Origin: Nocardiopsis dassonvillei_B
GTDB lineage: Bacteria; Actinomycetota; Actinomycetes; Streptosporangiales; Streptosporangiaceae
NCBI RefSeq assembly: GCF_964273065.1
Contig: NZ_OZ186815.1
Location: 6,262,001-6,326,000 of the forward strand
Direction of reading: 5' to 3'
DNA: 64,000 nt
The position numbers and the translations under genes were made by a program. The notes under the pieces were generated by a model. That model saw nothing but the letters and a program-made list of their open reading frames with translations, had not been told where the DNA came from and ran no database searches. Within the stretch, counting starts at the first letter, position 1, and the number at the start of each line of letters is the position of its first letter. Below, one piece after another: positions 51,901 to 59,541 of this stretch.

Positions 51901-54735
51901 ACGGCCGCCGAGGCCATGTTCGACCTCGGCTTCACCCTCCACGTGCCCGAGGAGGGGGCCGTCCGGCTATGGGTGGACTACACGACGGACCTCTTCGCCC
52001 ACAGCACGGCCGACTCCCTTCTCCGCCGCCTCGCGGGCGTGCTGGACGCCGTGACGGCGGACCCCGGACTACCCGTGCACCTCCTCGACGTACGCACGGA
52101 GGCCGAACGCGCCAGGACCGCCGGAACCCCGGCCGGCACCGCCCCCCGGGCCCTGCCGCTGCTGGAGAGGTTCCGCGAACAGGTGGAACGGAGCCCCCTG
52201 GCACCCGCAGTGCTGACCGCCGGCGCCCCCTGGACCTACCGGGACCTGGCCGACCGGTCCGACCGCCTGGCCGCCCACCTGGCGGGGACCGGTGTCGGAG
52301 CGGGGGACCTCGTCGCGGTCCTCATGCACCGGTCCGAACACGCGATCGCCGCGATGCTCGCGGTCCTCAGGACGGGGGCCGCCTTCCTCCCGCTCGACCC
52401 GGGCACCCCCGCCGGCCGGGTGGAGAACGTGATGGCCGGGGCCGGTGCCCGAACCGTGCTCGTGGACCGGGCGACCCGCGGGCACGTCGGCGGTGCCGTC
52501 GAGGTGGAGGCGGACCGGGACACCGGGTGGGCCGACCCGGGTACGCTCCCCGCCGCTCTCACCGGACCGGGGGACCCGGAGGACCTGGCCTACGTCATCT
52601 ACACCTCGGGTTCCACGGGCAGGCCCAAGGGGGTCGCGATCACCCACGCCAACGTGGCGTCCTTCCTCGCGGCCCTCGACGGATCGGACTACTGGGTGCC
52701 CGCCCCCCGCCGGTCCGCGTGGACCGCGAGCCCCGCCTTCGACGCCTCCATGGAGCAGTGGATGCCGATCGCCCGCGGGGACACCGTCGTCCCCGTCCAC
52801 GACGATGTGCGCGACGACGCCCGGAGCATGGCCCGGACCCTGGCCGACCGGCGGATCACCTACTTCGGGGCGACCCCCTCCTACTGGGAGTCGGTCCGCG
52901 ACGAGGTCCTGTCCGCGCTCGCCGGGCGCACCGACGCCGACGCCCCGGTTCTCCGGCTCTTCCTCGGCGGAGAGGCGGTGCCGGCGCGGATGTGGCGGGA
53001 GCTCGCCGACACCGACGCCCTGGCCGCGTTCAACGGCTACGGCCCCACGGAGACCACGGTCAACGCGACGGCCACCGCCGTCGCCGGCCGCGTACCGCAC
53101 ATCGGCACCCCGCTCCCCGGGATCGGTGTCCGCGTGCTCGACGAACGGCTGTCGCCCGTCCCCACCGGGGTGACCGGAGAACTCCACATCGTGGGCGGCA
53201 CCGTGGCCCGGGGCTACCTGGGCCGACCGGACCTGACGGCGGAACGCTTCGTTCCGGACCCGTTCTCCACCACGGGCGGGCGCATGTACCGCACCGGTGA
53301 CCTGGTGCGGTGGCGGGCCGACGGGGAGCTGGAATTCCTGGGCCGCAACGACGACCAGCTCAAGATCCGGGGGCTGCGCGTCGAACCCGGGGAGATCGAG
53401 ACGGCCCTGGCCGCGCTCCCGGGGGTCCGCAGGGCCGCGGTCGTGCCACGGCACGGTCCGCACGGACCGGAGATCGCCGCCTACGTCACCGTGGAGGAGG
53501 AGCGGTCCGGGGCCCGCCCGCCCGTCGGGTGGCGCCCCCTCCTGGCGGCACAGCTGCCCGGCTACATGCTCCCCTCCACCCTGACGGTGCTCGACCGCAT
53601 ACCGGTCCTCGACAACGGCAAGACCGACCTCCGCGCGCTCCCCGAACCGGTCCGGGCGCTCCCCGGCGGCCACCGGCCGCACTCCCCGCGGGAACAGGTC
53701 CTGTGCGACCTCTTCGCCGAGGTCCTCGGCCTCGACGGACCGGTCGGGGTCGAGGACGACTTCTTCGCGCTGGGCGGGACCTCGCTCCTCGTGATGCGCC
53801 TGGCCGCACGGGCACGCGACACCCTCGGGCTCGAACTGCGGGTCAAGGACGTGTTCGCGGCCCCCACCGTCTCCGGGATCCTCGCCGCGGACGCCGGAGG
53901 CGGGGGCGGACGGGCCTTGGACGTCCTCCTGCCGCTCCGGGCGGGCGGGGACCGGCCCCCGCTCTTCTGCGTACACCCCGGGCTGGGCATGAGCTGGGGT
54001 TACGCGGGGCTCCTGCGCACCCTCGACCCCGGCCAGCCCCTCTACGGGCTTCAGACCGTCGCCCTGACCCGACCGGACCGGATGCCCGAAAGCATCGGGG
54101 CCGTCGTCGAGGACTACCTGGACAGGATGCGCGAGGTCCAGCCGCGCGGCCCCTACCGGCTGCTCGGCTGGTCGTTCGGCGGCAATCTCGCACACGAGAT
54201 CTCCGTACGGTTCCGGTCCGCGGGCGAGCAGGTGGAGTTCCTCGGGCTCATGGACTCCTTCCCCTCCACACCCACCACGGCCCCCCGCACCACCGGTCAC
54301 CGGCGGCTCCTGGGAGTGCTGCTCGACGGCATCGACCCCGGCGCCGCAGAGGAGGCGGACGGCCCGCCCTTCGACCGCGACGACGCCGTCCGCGCCCTGC
54401 GCGCGCGGTTCCCGGTCCTGCGGGGATTGGCCGAAGCGGAGACCGGCTCCCTCGTGGACGCGGCCCTCAACCACCACGAGCTCCTCCGGACCTTCCGCCC
54501 ACGCCTCCTCGACGCGGACGTCACGTTCTTCACCGCCGCCCGCAACCCGGTTCAGGGCGGCCCCGCCGCCTGGAGCGAGTACGTCACCGGGACGGTCGAG
54601 GAACACCGCATCGACACCGATCACATGTCCATGACCGATCCGGAACCGCTCGACGCGATCGGCCGGATCATCGCACAGAAGCTGGACCCCGCCCCAGAAG
54701 AAAGGCAGGCACCCCGTGCAGAACCCCTTCGATGA
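45922..54735 (+). CDS. Nonribosomal peptide synthetase C-T-C-A-T-C-A-T-TE, 2937 aa
   Basis: Order by motif: C1 (HHIVTDG, near residue 130), T1 (SGGDSLTAL, about 504), C2 (RHIATDG, about 693; first His of HHxxxDG is Arg, catalytic His kept), A (FTSGSTGEPKG, about 1170), T2 (LGGHSLL, about 1556), C3 (HHIACDG, about 1749), A (YTSGSTGRPKG, about 2227), T3 (LGGTSLL, about 2617), TE (LGWSFGGNLAH, about 2749). Module 1 has no A domain and no scar where one was. My code reads are DGLWLGGVFK (aliphatic-like) and DAEGFGGVNK (unclear, perhaps Glu/basic). A TTG start follows an AAGGAG site and enters the C domain at once. The TE makes this the final enzyme. Confidence 0.93.
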   Translation: MIPLSYAQGRLWFANRVEGTESVYNVPLVLRFGRGLRPAELRSALDDVVERHEVLRTVFVEHGGEPFQRVLTDPGDYPSLVVERCSEDEVRHRVEAFARQPFDLSKDVPLRARLFETGTDPAVLVLLAHHIVTDGWSEAVLLRDLASAYRSRCGGAAPGWEPLPVQYADFTLWQEELLGRPDDPGSLLAARTDFWRRTLRGAPEALDLPYDRPRPAVPTNRGSRVLVELDTDFHGRLLASADRHDCTVLMVVQAALALTLSAAGAGSDLPIGTPVAGRDDPALEDLVGFFVNMVVLRTDTSGSPTSAELLGRVRETDLDAFAHQDAPFERIVDAVAPERGTAHPLFQVSVTAHTTTAAAARADFHGVESVEVSTVDLDTAKFDLAVALEDVRGADGSPEVLRLSLAYALDVFDEATARALAAVLERALRLVVDDPGARPEHALVLTDEEKARLLGRLPAPAPAEVPASPRTEPESEHTASLSALFGHFLGREGVDPDQDFFRSGGDSLTALRLITRVRSQYGVELSVRDFFADPTVRGLGALLTRAGDRPAQPALAPRPRDGSIPLSHAQRRLWFIDQSGGDTGVYNVPLVLRFRGGADTAALGAALGDVVERHEVLRTVFPVVGGEPSQRVLTGAQALERLPWTVRRVDGDGVPSAVDRSVGHLFDTETDLPVLGEGLVLPGGDVVLVVVVRHIATDGWSEGVLLRDLAAAYEARCAGAAPGWEPLPVQYADYALWQRELLDGADGGEGVARRQLDYWTRRLEGIPQPLELPLDRPRPEEPTGAGGTVLFQVDEDVHRALLTLAADHGCTLFMVLQAAVAVVLDRSGAGPDVPLGTAVTGRGDPLLDDLVGFFVNTVVLRTDTSGAPSFGELLERVRRTDLEAFSHQDVPFEQVVEAVAPDRSAAHHPLFQVMVVLQDRADALPGFAGADVAREPFEWRAAKFDLTFAFAEAGNGLGCGAEFALDVFDRSTVESLVDRLCRVLEAVASDPGIGIADLPLWPDPPEPVQDTPPAAEDALAVPVHRALEGWARRTPGATALVFGEERVSYGELDHRADLLAAHLRERGAGPGDVVGILLERGVEFAVAVVAVLKTGAAYLALDPALPDIRLTAVAVTAACSLAVTDRDGAARFGGTAEPVLVDREAERIARARPADRSADVPASSTACVMFTSGSTGEPKGVAVSHRSLSSALVGQDYAGFGASSVWLQSAPVSWDGFALEFWGALLHGGTCVLQPGRSPEPSVMAGLAVRHGVTTLWLSAGLFNVMLDDYPEAFDAARDVLTGGEAASPGHLRRFRERFPRVRLVHGYGPVESMVFASAHRVEKVEGRSVPIGAPIAHRRCHVLDRFLRPVPEGVPGELYVAGAGLAHGYTARAALTAERFVPDPFSGLPGGRMYRTGDRARWAPGGVLEFLGRVDDQVKVRGFRIEPGEVAAALEGIPGVSRAAVVVRTDRPRDRRLVAYAVPEPGAELSGAAVRTEAAAVLPEYMVPSAVVVMESLPLSANGKLDRSALPAPAPAAAASSRGPRDEVERILCGLFTDVLGLDTPVGIDDSFFDLGGHSLLVMRLIAQVRDALGAELLVRQVFRHPTVALLRPLVSRGAAGAGSRRPELRPAPRPERVPLSYAQRRMWFLNRAEGTDSTYNVPLVLTLPEPLDAHAFTAALADVAARHEILRTVYAESEGEPHQRVLPVEEASIPLEPADGGARHPDTVREQVRAFCSLPFDLSVDGPVRARSFESTDGRTVVAVVVHHIACDGVSMSPLARDLRRAYRARRAGRAPAWESLPVQYTDYALWQREVLGDAEDPDSLRSGQLDFWRSTLAGAPEVIALPTDFPRPARPTRRGARRSLRLTPGASDRITALARAHAATPFMVVHAALAAMLARLGAGPDIVLGTPTAGRPDPALDDAVGFFVNTLVLRTDVSGDPSFADLLERVRDADLAAFDHQDVPFEEVVEALNPARSTAYNPLFQVMFAAEHGGHDPDGWTAAAPDGEDGTAAEAMFDLGFTLHVPEEGAVRLWVDYTTDLFAHSTADSLLRRLAGVLDAVTADPGLPVHLLDVRTEAERARTAGTPAGTAPRALPLLERFREQVERSPLAPAVLTAGAPWTYRDLADRSDRLAAHLAGTGVGAGDLVAVLMHRSEHAIAAMLAVLRTGAAFLPLDPGTPAGRVENVMAGAGARTVLVDRATRGHVGGAVEVEADRDTGWADPGTLPAALTGPGDPEDLAYVIYTSGSTGRPKGVAITHANVASFLAALDGSDYWVPAPRRSAWTASPAFDASMEQWMPIARGDTVVPVHDDVRDDARSMARTLADRRITYFGATPSYWESVRDEVLSALAGRTDADAPVLRLFLGGEAVPARMWRELADTDALAAFNGYGPTETTVNATATAVAGRVPHIGTPLPGIGVRVLDERLSPVPTGVTGELHIVGGTVARGYLGRPDLTAERFVPDPFSTTGGRMYRTGDLVRWRADGELEFLGRNDDQLKIRGLRVEPGEIETALAALPGVRRAAVVPRHGPHGPEIAAYVTVEEERSGARPPVGWRPLLAAQLPGYMLPSTLTVLDRIPVLDNGKTDLRALPEPVRALPGGHRPHSPREQVLCDLFAEVLGLDGPVGVEDDFFALGGTSLLVMRLAARARDTLGLELRVKDVFAAPTVSGILAADAGGGGGRALDVLLPLRAGGDRPPLFCVHPGLGMSWGYAGLLRTLDPGQPLYGLQTVALTRPDRMPESIGAVVEDYLDRMREVQPRGPYRLLGWSFGGNLAHEISVRFRSAGEQVEFLGLMDSFPSTPTTAPRTTGHRRLLGVLLDGIDPGAAEEADGPPFDRDDAVRALRARFPVLRGLAEAETGSLVDAALNHHELLRTFRPRLLDADVTFFTAARNPVQGGPAAWSEYVTGTVEEHRIDTDHMSMTDPEPLDAIGRIIAQKLDPAPEERQAPRAEPLR

Positions 54736-54916
54736 CGAGGAAGCCCTGTTCCACGCCGTGGTCAACGCCGAGGGGCAACACGCCCTGTGGCCCGTTTTCG
54801 CCGACGTACCGGCGGGCTGGGAGGTGGTTCTGCGTGAGAGGAGCCGCAGGGAATGCCTCGACCACATCGAACGGAACTGGACCGACATCCGACCGCTGAG
54901 CCTGCGCCGTGACTGA
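54716..54916 (+). CDS. MbtH-like protein, 66 aa
   Basis: The classic MbtH signature is present: NPFDDEEALFHAVVNAEGQH, ALWPVFADVPAGWEVV, and RRECLDHIERNWTDIRPLS, including the conserved Trp residues and the NxEgQ..LWP pattern. MbtH proteins bind A domains and are needed for their solubility or activity. The GTG start lies within the end of the NRPS gene (20-bp overlap), which ties its dosage to the synthetase. Confidence 0.97.
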   Translation: MQNPFDDEEALFHAVVNAEGQHALWPVFADVPAGWEVVLRERSRRECLDHIERNWTDIRPLSLRRD

Positions 54917-56237
54917 CGAGGACGGCACCGCGTCCCCGCCGCGGCCCGGCCCCCGGGCCGGCGGCGCCCGCCCGGCCGGGGAGGCGCCGGCCCGGGGTCT
55001 GGGCACCCCCTTCCTCCGCTTCTGGTCGGGGAACATGTCCAGCAACCTGGCCGACGGGGCCCTGCTCGTCGCACTGCCGATGATCGCGGCCCTGATCACC
55101 GACGACCCGCTGGCGATCGCCGGGCTGACGGCGGTCCGATTCCTGCCCTGGCTGCTGTTCGGGCTCCTGGCGGGAGCCGTGGTGGACCGTGCGGACCGGG
55201 GCGCCCTGATGATCGCGGCCAACGTCGTGCGCGCCGGGGCGCTCATCGTCCTCGCCGTGCTCATCGCCACCGGGAACGCCACCATGGGCGTGCTGTACGC
55301 CGTGATGTTCCTGGTCATGAGCTGCGAGATCTTCTACGACATCTCCGCCCAGACGATGGTCCCGGGCCTGGTCCCGGCGGGCTCCCTGGACCGGGCCAAC
55401 GCCAGGCTCGTCGGCGGCAGGACCGTCGCCGACGACTTCGCCGGGGCGCCGCTGGCAGGCCTGCTGTTCGTGGTGGCCGCGGCCCTGCCCGTCGCGGTCA
55501 ACGCGGGAGCCTACCTGCTCGGGGCGTTCGTCCTCCTCGGGCTTCCCGTGGCGGCGCGCAGACCCGGTACCGACCGCCCCAGGGACGGAGTGCTGCGCCC
55601 GGTCCTGTCCGACACGGCGGTCGGGCTGCGTTTCGTCCACGCCGACCGACCGCTGCTCGCCGTGGCCGCGCTCAGCGCGATCACCACCATGGCGGTGATG
55701 GGGCAGGCGTCCGTGCTCGTTCTGGTCGTCCGCGACCACTTCGGAGTACCCGACTCCCTCTACGGCCTCTTCTTCTCGGGGGCCGCCGTGGGGGGCATCG
55801 CCGGTGTCGTCCTCATCGGAAGGGCGATCGGCCGGTTCGGCCGGTTCCCGGTGGCGGCCGGATCCCTGGTCCTCATGTCCCTGTCGTGCGTCGGCTTCGG
55901 ACTGGCCCCGAACGCTCTCACCGCCTGCCTCGCATGGGCGTGCGTGGCCATGGCCGGGACCGTCTGCACCACGGTCACCATGGGCTGTGCCCAGTTGGTC
56001 GTACCCGTCGGCGTGCGCGGGCGCGTCATGGCGTACGTCCGTGTGCTCGGTTACGGTGCGGCCCCCGTGGGTGCGCTGGCGGCCGGCCTCCTCAGCAGGA
56101 TCGACCTCCGCCTGCCCTCCGTCGTGGCCGGAGCGGTCATCCTGCTCGCCTGTTGCGTTCTCGCCCGCCCCCTTCGCACCGTCGTCACCCGCGCCGACGA
56201 CGCCGAGGCGGAGGCCGTGTCCGCAGCCGACCCGTGA
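54909..56237 (+). CDS. MFS exporter (MFS_3/EntS-like), 442 aa
   Basis: About twelve transmembrane segments in two halves, with the N-terminal pattern FWSGNMSSNLADGALLVALP and RFLPWLLFGLLAGAVVDRADR (motif A region), then ANARLVGGRTVADDFAGAPL and YLLGAFVLLGLPVAARR. This is typical of the MFS_3 group that includes the enterobactin exporter EntS. A Pro/Arg/Gly-rich N-terminal tail of about 35 residues precedes TM1. The gene overlaps MbtH by eight bases, so it is part of the NRPS operon and probably exports the product and gives self-resistance. Confidence 0.9.
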   Translation: MTDEDGTASPPRPGPRAGGARPAGEAPARGLGTPFLRFWSGNMSSNLADGALLVALPMIAALITDDPLAIAGLTAVRFLPWLLFGLLAGAVVDRADRGALMIAANVVRAGALIVLAVLIATGNATMGVLYAVMFLVMSCEIFYDISAQTMVPGLVPAGSLDRANARLVGGRTVADDFAGAPLAGLLFVVAAALPVAVNAGAYLLGAFVLLGLPVAARRPGTDRPRDGVLRPVLSDTAVGLRFVHADRPLLAVAALSAITTMAVMGQASVLVLVVRDHFGVPDSLYGLFFSGAAVGGIAGVVLIGRAIGRFGRFPVAAGSLVLMSLSCVGFGLAPNALTACLAWACVAMAGTVCTTVTMGCAQLVVPVGVRGRVMAYVRVLGYGAAPVGALAAGLLSRIDLRLPSVVAGAVILLACCVLARPLRTVVTRADDAEAEAVSAADP

Positions 56238-56323
56238 GTCCCCCACCGCCCCGGCCCGCATGCCGGACCGCCACGGCCTGTTCCGCGTTGACAGGTGAAG
56301 GAGAAGGAGAGGAAAGCGACAAG

Positions 56324-56812
56324 ATGCAGGGATTTCTCATGGAGATGGGGTTGTCGGCCTCCGGTGAGAAGGGGTACGTGGCCGCACAGGCGATCGACCT
56401 CGGCGGGACGATCGCGTCCTGGGCCGCCACCGCGGTCACCTCGCCGCGCGACAGGTACACCGTCCAGGTCGCCCGGGAGCGCCACATCGACTCCGACGCT
56501 GTGCGCTACCTCAACCACTCCTGCGTACCGAACACCTTCGTGGACGCCGGCACGGGCGACGTGGTCGCCCTCCGGCCGCTCGTCGCCGGAGAACCCCTCG
56601 GTTTCTTCTACCCGTCCACGGAGTGGGAGATGTCCTCGCCCTTCGACTGCTCGTGCGGGCACGCCGGATGCCTCGGCCGCATCGACGGCGCGCACGGCCT
56701 CCCGGACGGCGTCCTGCGCAGGTACGCGCTCAACGACCACATCCGGGAGCTGCTCGCCGAACGCGACGAGGGAAAGAGGGCCGGATCGTCCCTCGCCCCG
56801 CGGGGGAGGTGA
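56324..56812 (+). CDS. Small SET-domain protein with post-SET cysteines, 162 aa
   Basis: RYLNHSCVPNTFVDAG is the hallmark NHSCxPN motif of SET methyltransferases (SAM and lysine-channel knot); GEPLGFFYPSTEWEM corresponds to the GExxxFxY strand; and FDCSCGHAGCLGRI is a post-SET-type Cys cluster (CxCG...C) that binds zinc in eukaryotic enzymes. The rest of the canonical SET N-terminal strands are short but present (KGYVAAQAIDLGGTIASWAA). SET proteins transfer methyl groups to protein lysines; they are uncommon in bacteria. A strong purine-rich ribosome site is in front. It sits 86 bp after the exporter in the same direction. Its target is unknown. Confidence 0.82.
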   Translation: MQGFLMEMGLSASGEKGYVAAQAIDLGGTIASWAATAVTSPRDRYTVQVARERHIDSDAVRYLNHSCVPNTFVDAGTGDVVALRPLVAGEPLGFFYPSTEWEMSSPFDCSCGHAGCLGRIDGAHGLPDGVLRRYALNDHIRELLAERDEGKRAGSSLAPRGR

Positions 56813-56881
56813 GGACCCTTCGCCGCCTCCCGGGACCTCCGCCCGACGGGAGGCCGGGACCCGGCGCGCCGCCGGAGGGCG

Positions 56882-56913
56882 GTGGCGGTCCGCCGGGCCC
56901 GGCGGACCGCCAC
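56882..56913 (+). terminator. Perfect 16-bp-arm palindrome after the SET gene
   Basis: Bases 56882-56897 and 56898-56913 are perfectly complementary (GTGGCGGTCCGCCGGG and its reverse complement), 70 bp past the SET stop. It is a likely factor-independent GC-type terminator or readthrough barrier before the SnoaL-like gene. Confidence 0.6.
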
Positions 56914-57004
56914 GCGGCCGGCCGGGGCCGCGGACACGCCGTGAAACCCCGGGGAGACCGTGGAGAGCACGCTCCCCGTTACGAACCCCATGGAGTGCGA
57001 GACC

Positions 57005-57382
57005 ATGACCGACCCCACCGACAGCCGTACCCGGGTCGATGACCTGCTGCACCGTTTCTACCGCCTCGTCGACACCGGTCGTGTGGAGACCCTCGCGCGG
57101 CTCTTCACCGAGGACGCGGTCTACCGCCGCCCCGGCTACGAAGCGCGGATCGGCCCCGAGGGGCTGCTGAGGTTCTACGGTCAGGAACGGGCCATCAGCC
57201 GGGGGGCGCACACCGTGCTGGACGTGGTCCAGTCCGAAGGCCATGCGGTCGCCCTCGGGACCTTCGAGGGCCTGCTCAAGACCGGGGACCCGATCAGCCT
57301 CCGCTACGCGGACCACTTCCGGTTGAGCCCGGACGGGCGTATCGCGGGCCGTGACACCTATTTCTTCACTCCGCTCGCCTGA
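57005..57382 (+). CDS. SnoaL-like / NTF2-fold protein, 125 aa
   Basis: The NTF2-like cone fold is recognisable: RVDDLLHRFYRLVDTGRVET with LARLFTEDAVYRRPGYEARI (substrate-side His/Asp region of ketosteroid-isomerase-like proteins), GPEGLLRFYGQERAIS, and closing strands ISLRYADHFRLSPDGRI and GRDTYFFTPL. Members act as cyclases, isomerases or hydroxylases in polyketide pathways, but many are of unknown role. I chose the ATG at 57005 because GGAG lies eight bases upstream; an earlier ATG at 56990 adds five residues. It is the last gene that plausibly belongs to the cluster. Confidence 0.8.
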   Translation: MTDPTDSRTRVDDLLHRFYRLVDTGRVETLARLFTEDAVYRRPGYEARIGPEGLLRFYGQERAISRGAHTVLDVVQSEGHAVALGTFEGLLKTGDPISLRYADHFRLSPDGRIAGRDTYFFTPLA

Positions 57383-57996
57383 CCGCCCCATCGCACCGGC
57401 GGCACCACGAGCCGCGTGAGGGGGATGCCGCGCCCCGGCCGACCGCCAGAGGCCGGTACCGGGGAGCGGGCATCGAGGGCTCCTCCGCCGGCACCCCCTC
57501 TCGGAGGCCCGGCCCCGGACCGGCTCTCAACGCTTGCGAGGACACCGTGGAGGTCGGGCCCTCCATGCCGCAGGGACCCCCGGGCCCGCCTGCCGCACCG
57601 ACCCGGCGGCCGGCCGGGGCGGAGACCTGTGCGGGGCGGGGGCGAAGCCGATGGGACGCCGGTGGGGCCGGACGGCCGGTTCCGGTCACCGGGTGACGCA
57701 ACCGTCGCACAGAGTGTGGAGATCGCGACGCGTGGTCCCGGTGTTCGCCAGGGCGGCCCCACAGGCGGACAAAGGGGGTGTTGGCGTACGGATACGGCCG
57801 ACCACTGCGGGGCAAGGGGAAACGGCCCGGCCGTACAGGTTCGGAACAGTTTCCGGCAACGAACCGCCAAAGCGTGCTGCTCGGCACCGCCCTCCCGTCC
57901 TACGCTGCCAGAAGGGGCCGCCCGCGGCGTCTCCGCTCCGGCGGCACCGTCACCCGTTCCGGGCCGGGTGGCCCCCTTTCTCCGAGGGAGACGGCC
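57383..57996. other. 614-bp gene-free region at the right cluster border
   Basis: I see no supportable gene. Open frames on both strands are compositional shadows. The region just upstream of 57997 should contain the promoter of the FAD oxidase gene, but no convincing hexamers stand out. It is a natural boundary between the biosynthetic cluster and flanking genes. Confidence 0.5.
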
Positions 57997-59430
57997 ATGG
58001 CCCAGCTCAACGTGCAACCCGTGTCCGACACCGTGCTGTCGCGCCTGAGGTCGGGGTTCGCGGGACAGGTGTACTCCGCCACCGACGACGGCTACGAGGA
58101 GGCGCGCGCCCTCTTCAACTCCATGATCGACCTGCGGCCCGGCGTCATCGCCCAGTGCCTGGGCACCGACGACGTCCGCCGCTGCATCGAGTGCGCCCGG
58201 GAGGAGGGGCTGGAGATCGCCGTGCGCGGCGGCGGGCACAGCGTCGCGGGGATGAGCCTCACCCACGGCGGCCTGGTCATCGACCTGCGCCGGATGAACA
58301 CGGTGACGGTGGACGCCGACGGCAGGCGGGTCGGCCTCGGCGGCGGCGCGGTGATGGGACAGATGGACGAGGCGACCGCCCGGCACGGCCTGGCCACCAC
58401 CGGCGGCCGGGTCTCGACCACCGGCATCGGCGGCTTCGTGCTCGGAGGCGGATCAGGGTGGGTCGAGCGCAAGTTCGGCCTGGCCTGCGACAACCTGCTG
58501 GGCGTCGACCTGGTCACCGCCGAGGGCGACCTCGTGCACGCCTCCGCCGACGAGAACCCCGAGCTGTTCTGGGCCCTGCACGGCGGCGGCGGGAACTTCG
58601 GCGTCGCCACCCGCCTGGAGCTGCGGCTGTACCCGCTGCCGGAGTTCTCCCTGGGGCTGCTGCTCTTCCTGCCGGAGGCCGGACCCGAGGTGGTGCGCAC
58701 CTGGCGCGACCTCATGGCGCAGGCCCCCGACGAGATCGGCGGCGGGCTGATCTACCTCGTCGCGCAGCCGGAGCCGTTCATCCCGGAGGAACTGGTCGGC
58801 AGGATGCTGTGCGGGACGGCGATCACCTGCGTGGGAGGCGAGGCGGTGCTGCGCGACCTGGCCGCGCCGCTGCTGCGCCTGCACCCGGCGGTGGAGATGG
58901 TCACCGACATGCCCTACGCCGAGGTGCAGAAGGCGCTCGACGACCCGCCCGGATACCGCAACTACTGGACGGTGGAGCACCTGGAGTCGCTCCCCGACTC
59001 CGCGGTCGACGCCTTCTGCGCCCGGGCCGACGGCATGGTCGTCCCCTCGCCCACGGCCCACGCCATCCTGCCGCTCGGCGGCGCCGTCGGACGGGCACGG
59101 ACCGACTACCCGCTGCCCTGGCGCCACGCGCAGTGGGCCGTCCACCCGCTCGCGATGTGGGAGGACCCCGCGGACGACGAGCGCGCCGTCCAGTGGGTGA
59201 AGGACATCCGCCGGGACATGCGTCCGTGGTCCACGGGGGACGTCTACCTCAACTTCACCGGCGACGAGGGCGAGGCCCGGGTGGTCCGGGGCTTCGGCGA
59301 GGACAACTACGCCCGGCTCAGCGCGGTCAAGACCGAGTACGACCCGGACAACGTCTTCCACCGCAACCACAACATCCGCCCGGCCCGGGAGATGCCCGCC
59401 GCCGTGGCACCGCAGCCCCGCCGGGGCTGA
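57997..59430 (+). CDS. BBE-type FAD-linked oxidase, probably bicovalent flavin, 477 aa
   Basis: It has the PCMH FAD fold with IAVRGGGHSVAGMSLTHGGL (His that attaches to the 8-alpha position) and WVERKFGLACDNLLGVDLVTA, whose Cys is at the position of the 6-S-cysteinyl link, plus a berberine-bridge C-terminal motif with YLNFTGDEGEARVVRGFGED and PDNVFHRNHNI. Enzymes of this set oxidise sugars, alkaloids or phenolic alcohols with oxygen. There is no signal peptide. It lies beyond a 614-bp gap from the NRPS cluster, so membership in that pathway is open. The ATG at 57997 follows a GAGGGAG site. Confidence 0.92.
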   Translation: MAQLNVQPVSDTVLSRLRSGFAGQVYSATDDGYEEARALFNSMIDLRPGVIAQCLGTDDVRRCIECAREEGLEIAVRGGGHSVAGMSLTHGGLVIDLRRMNTVTVDADGRRVGLGGGAVMGQMDEATARHGLATTGGRVSTTGIGGFVLGGGSGWVERKFGLACDNLLGVDLVTAEGDLVHASADENPELFWALHGGGGNFGVATRLELRLYPLPEFSLGLLLFLPEAGPEVVRTWRDLMAQAPDEIGGGLIYLVAQPEPFIPEELVGRMLCGTAITCVGGEAVLRDLAAPLLRLHPAVEMVTDMPYAEVQKALDDPPGYRNYWTVEHLESLPDSAVDAFCARADGMVVPSPTAHAILPLGGAVGRARTDYPLPWRHAQWAVHPLAMWEDPADDERAVQWVKDIRRDMRPWSTGDVYLNFTGDEGEARVVRGFGEDNYARLSAVKTEYDPDNVFHRNHNIRPAREMPAAVAPQPRRG

Positions 59431-59541
59431 CCCGCGCGGACCCTCCCGGATCCGGCCGGGGGGTGTCGGAACGCCCGGCCGGAAGGCAGGATGATCCCAT
59501 GGCCGCCACCGGGGCGGCCGTGCCGATCACGGAGGGCGAGC

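Noticed and set aside
57366..57887. Long minus-strand frame in the gap before the FAD oxidase gene
   Set aside because: Composition is Arg/Pro/Ser-rich with no recognisable domain, and the stop pattern is typical of a GC-driven shadow frame.
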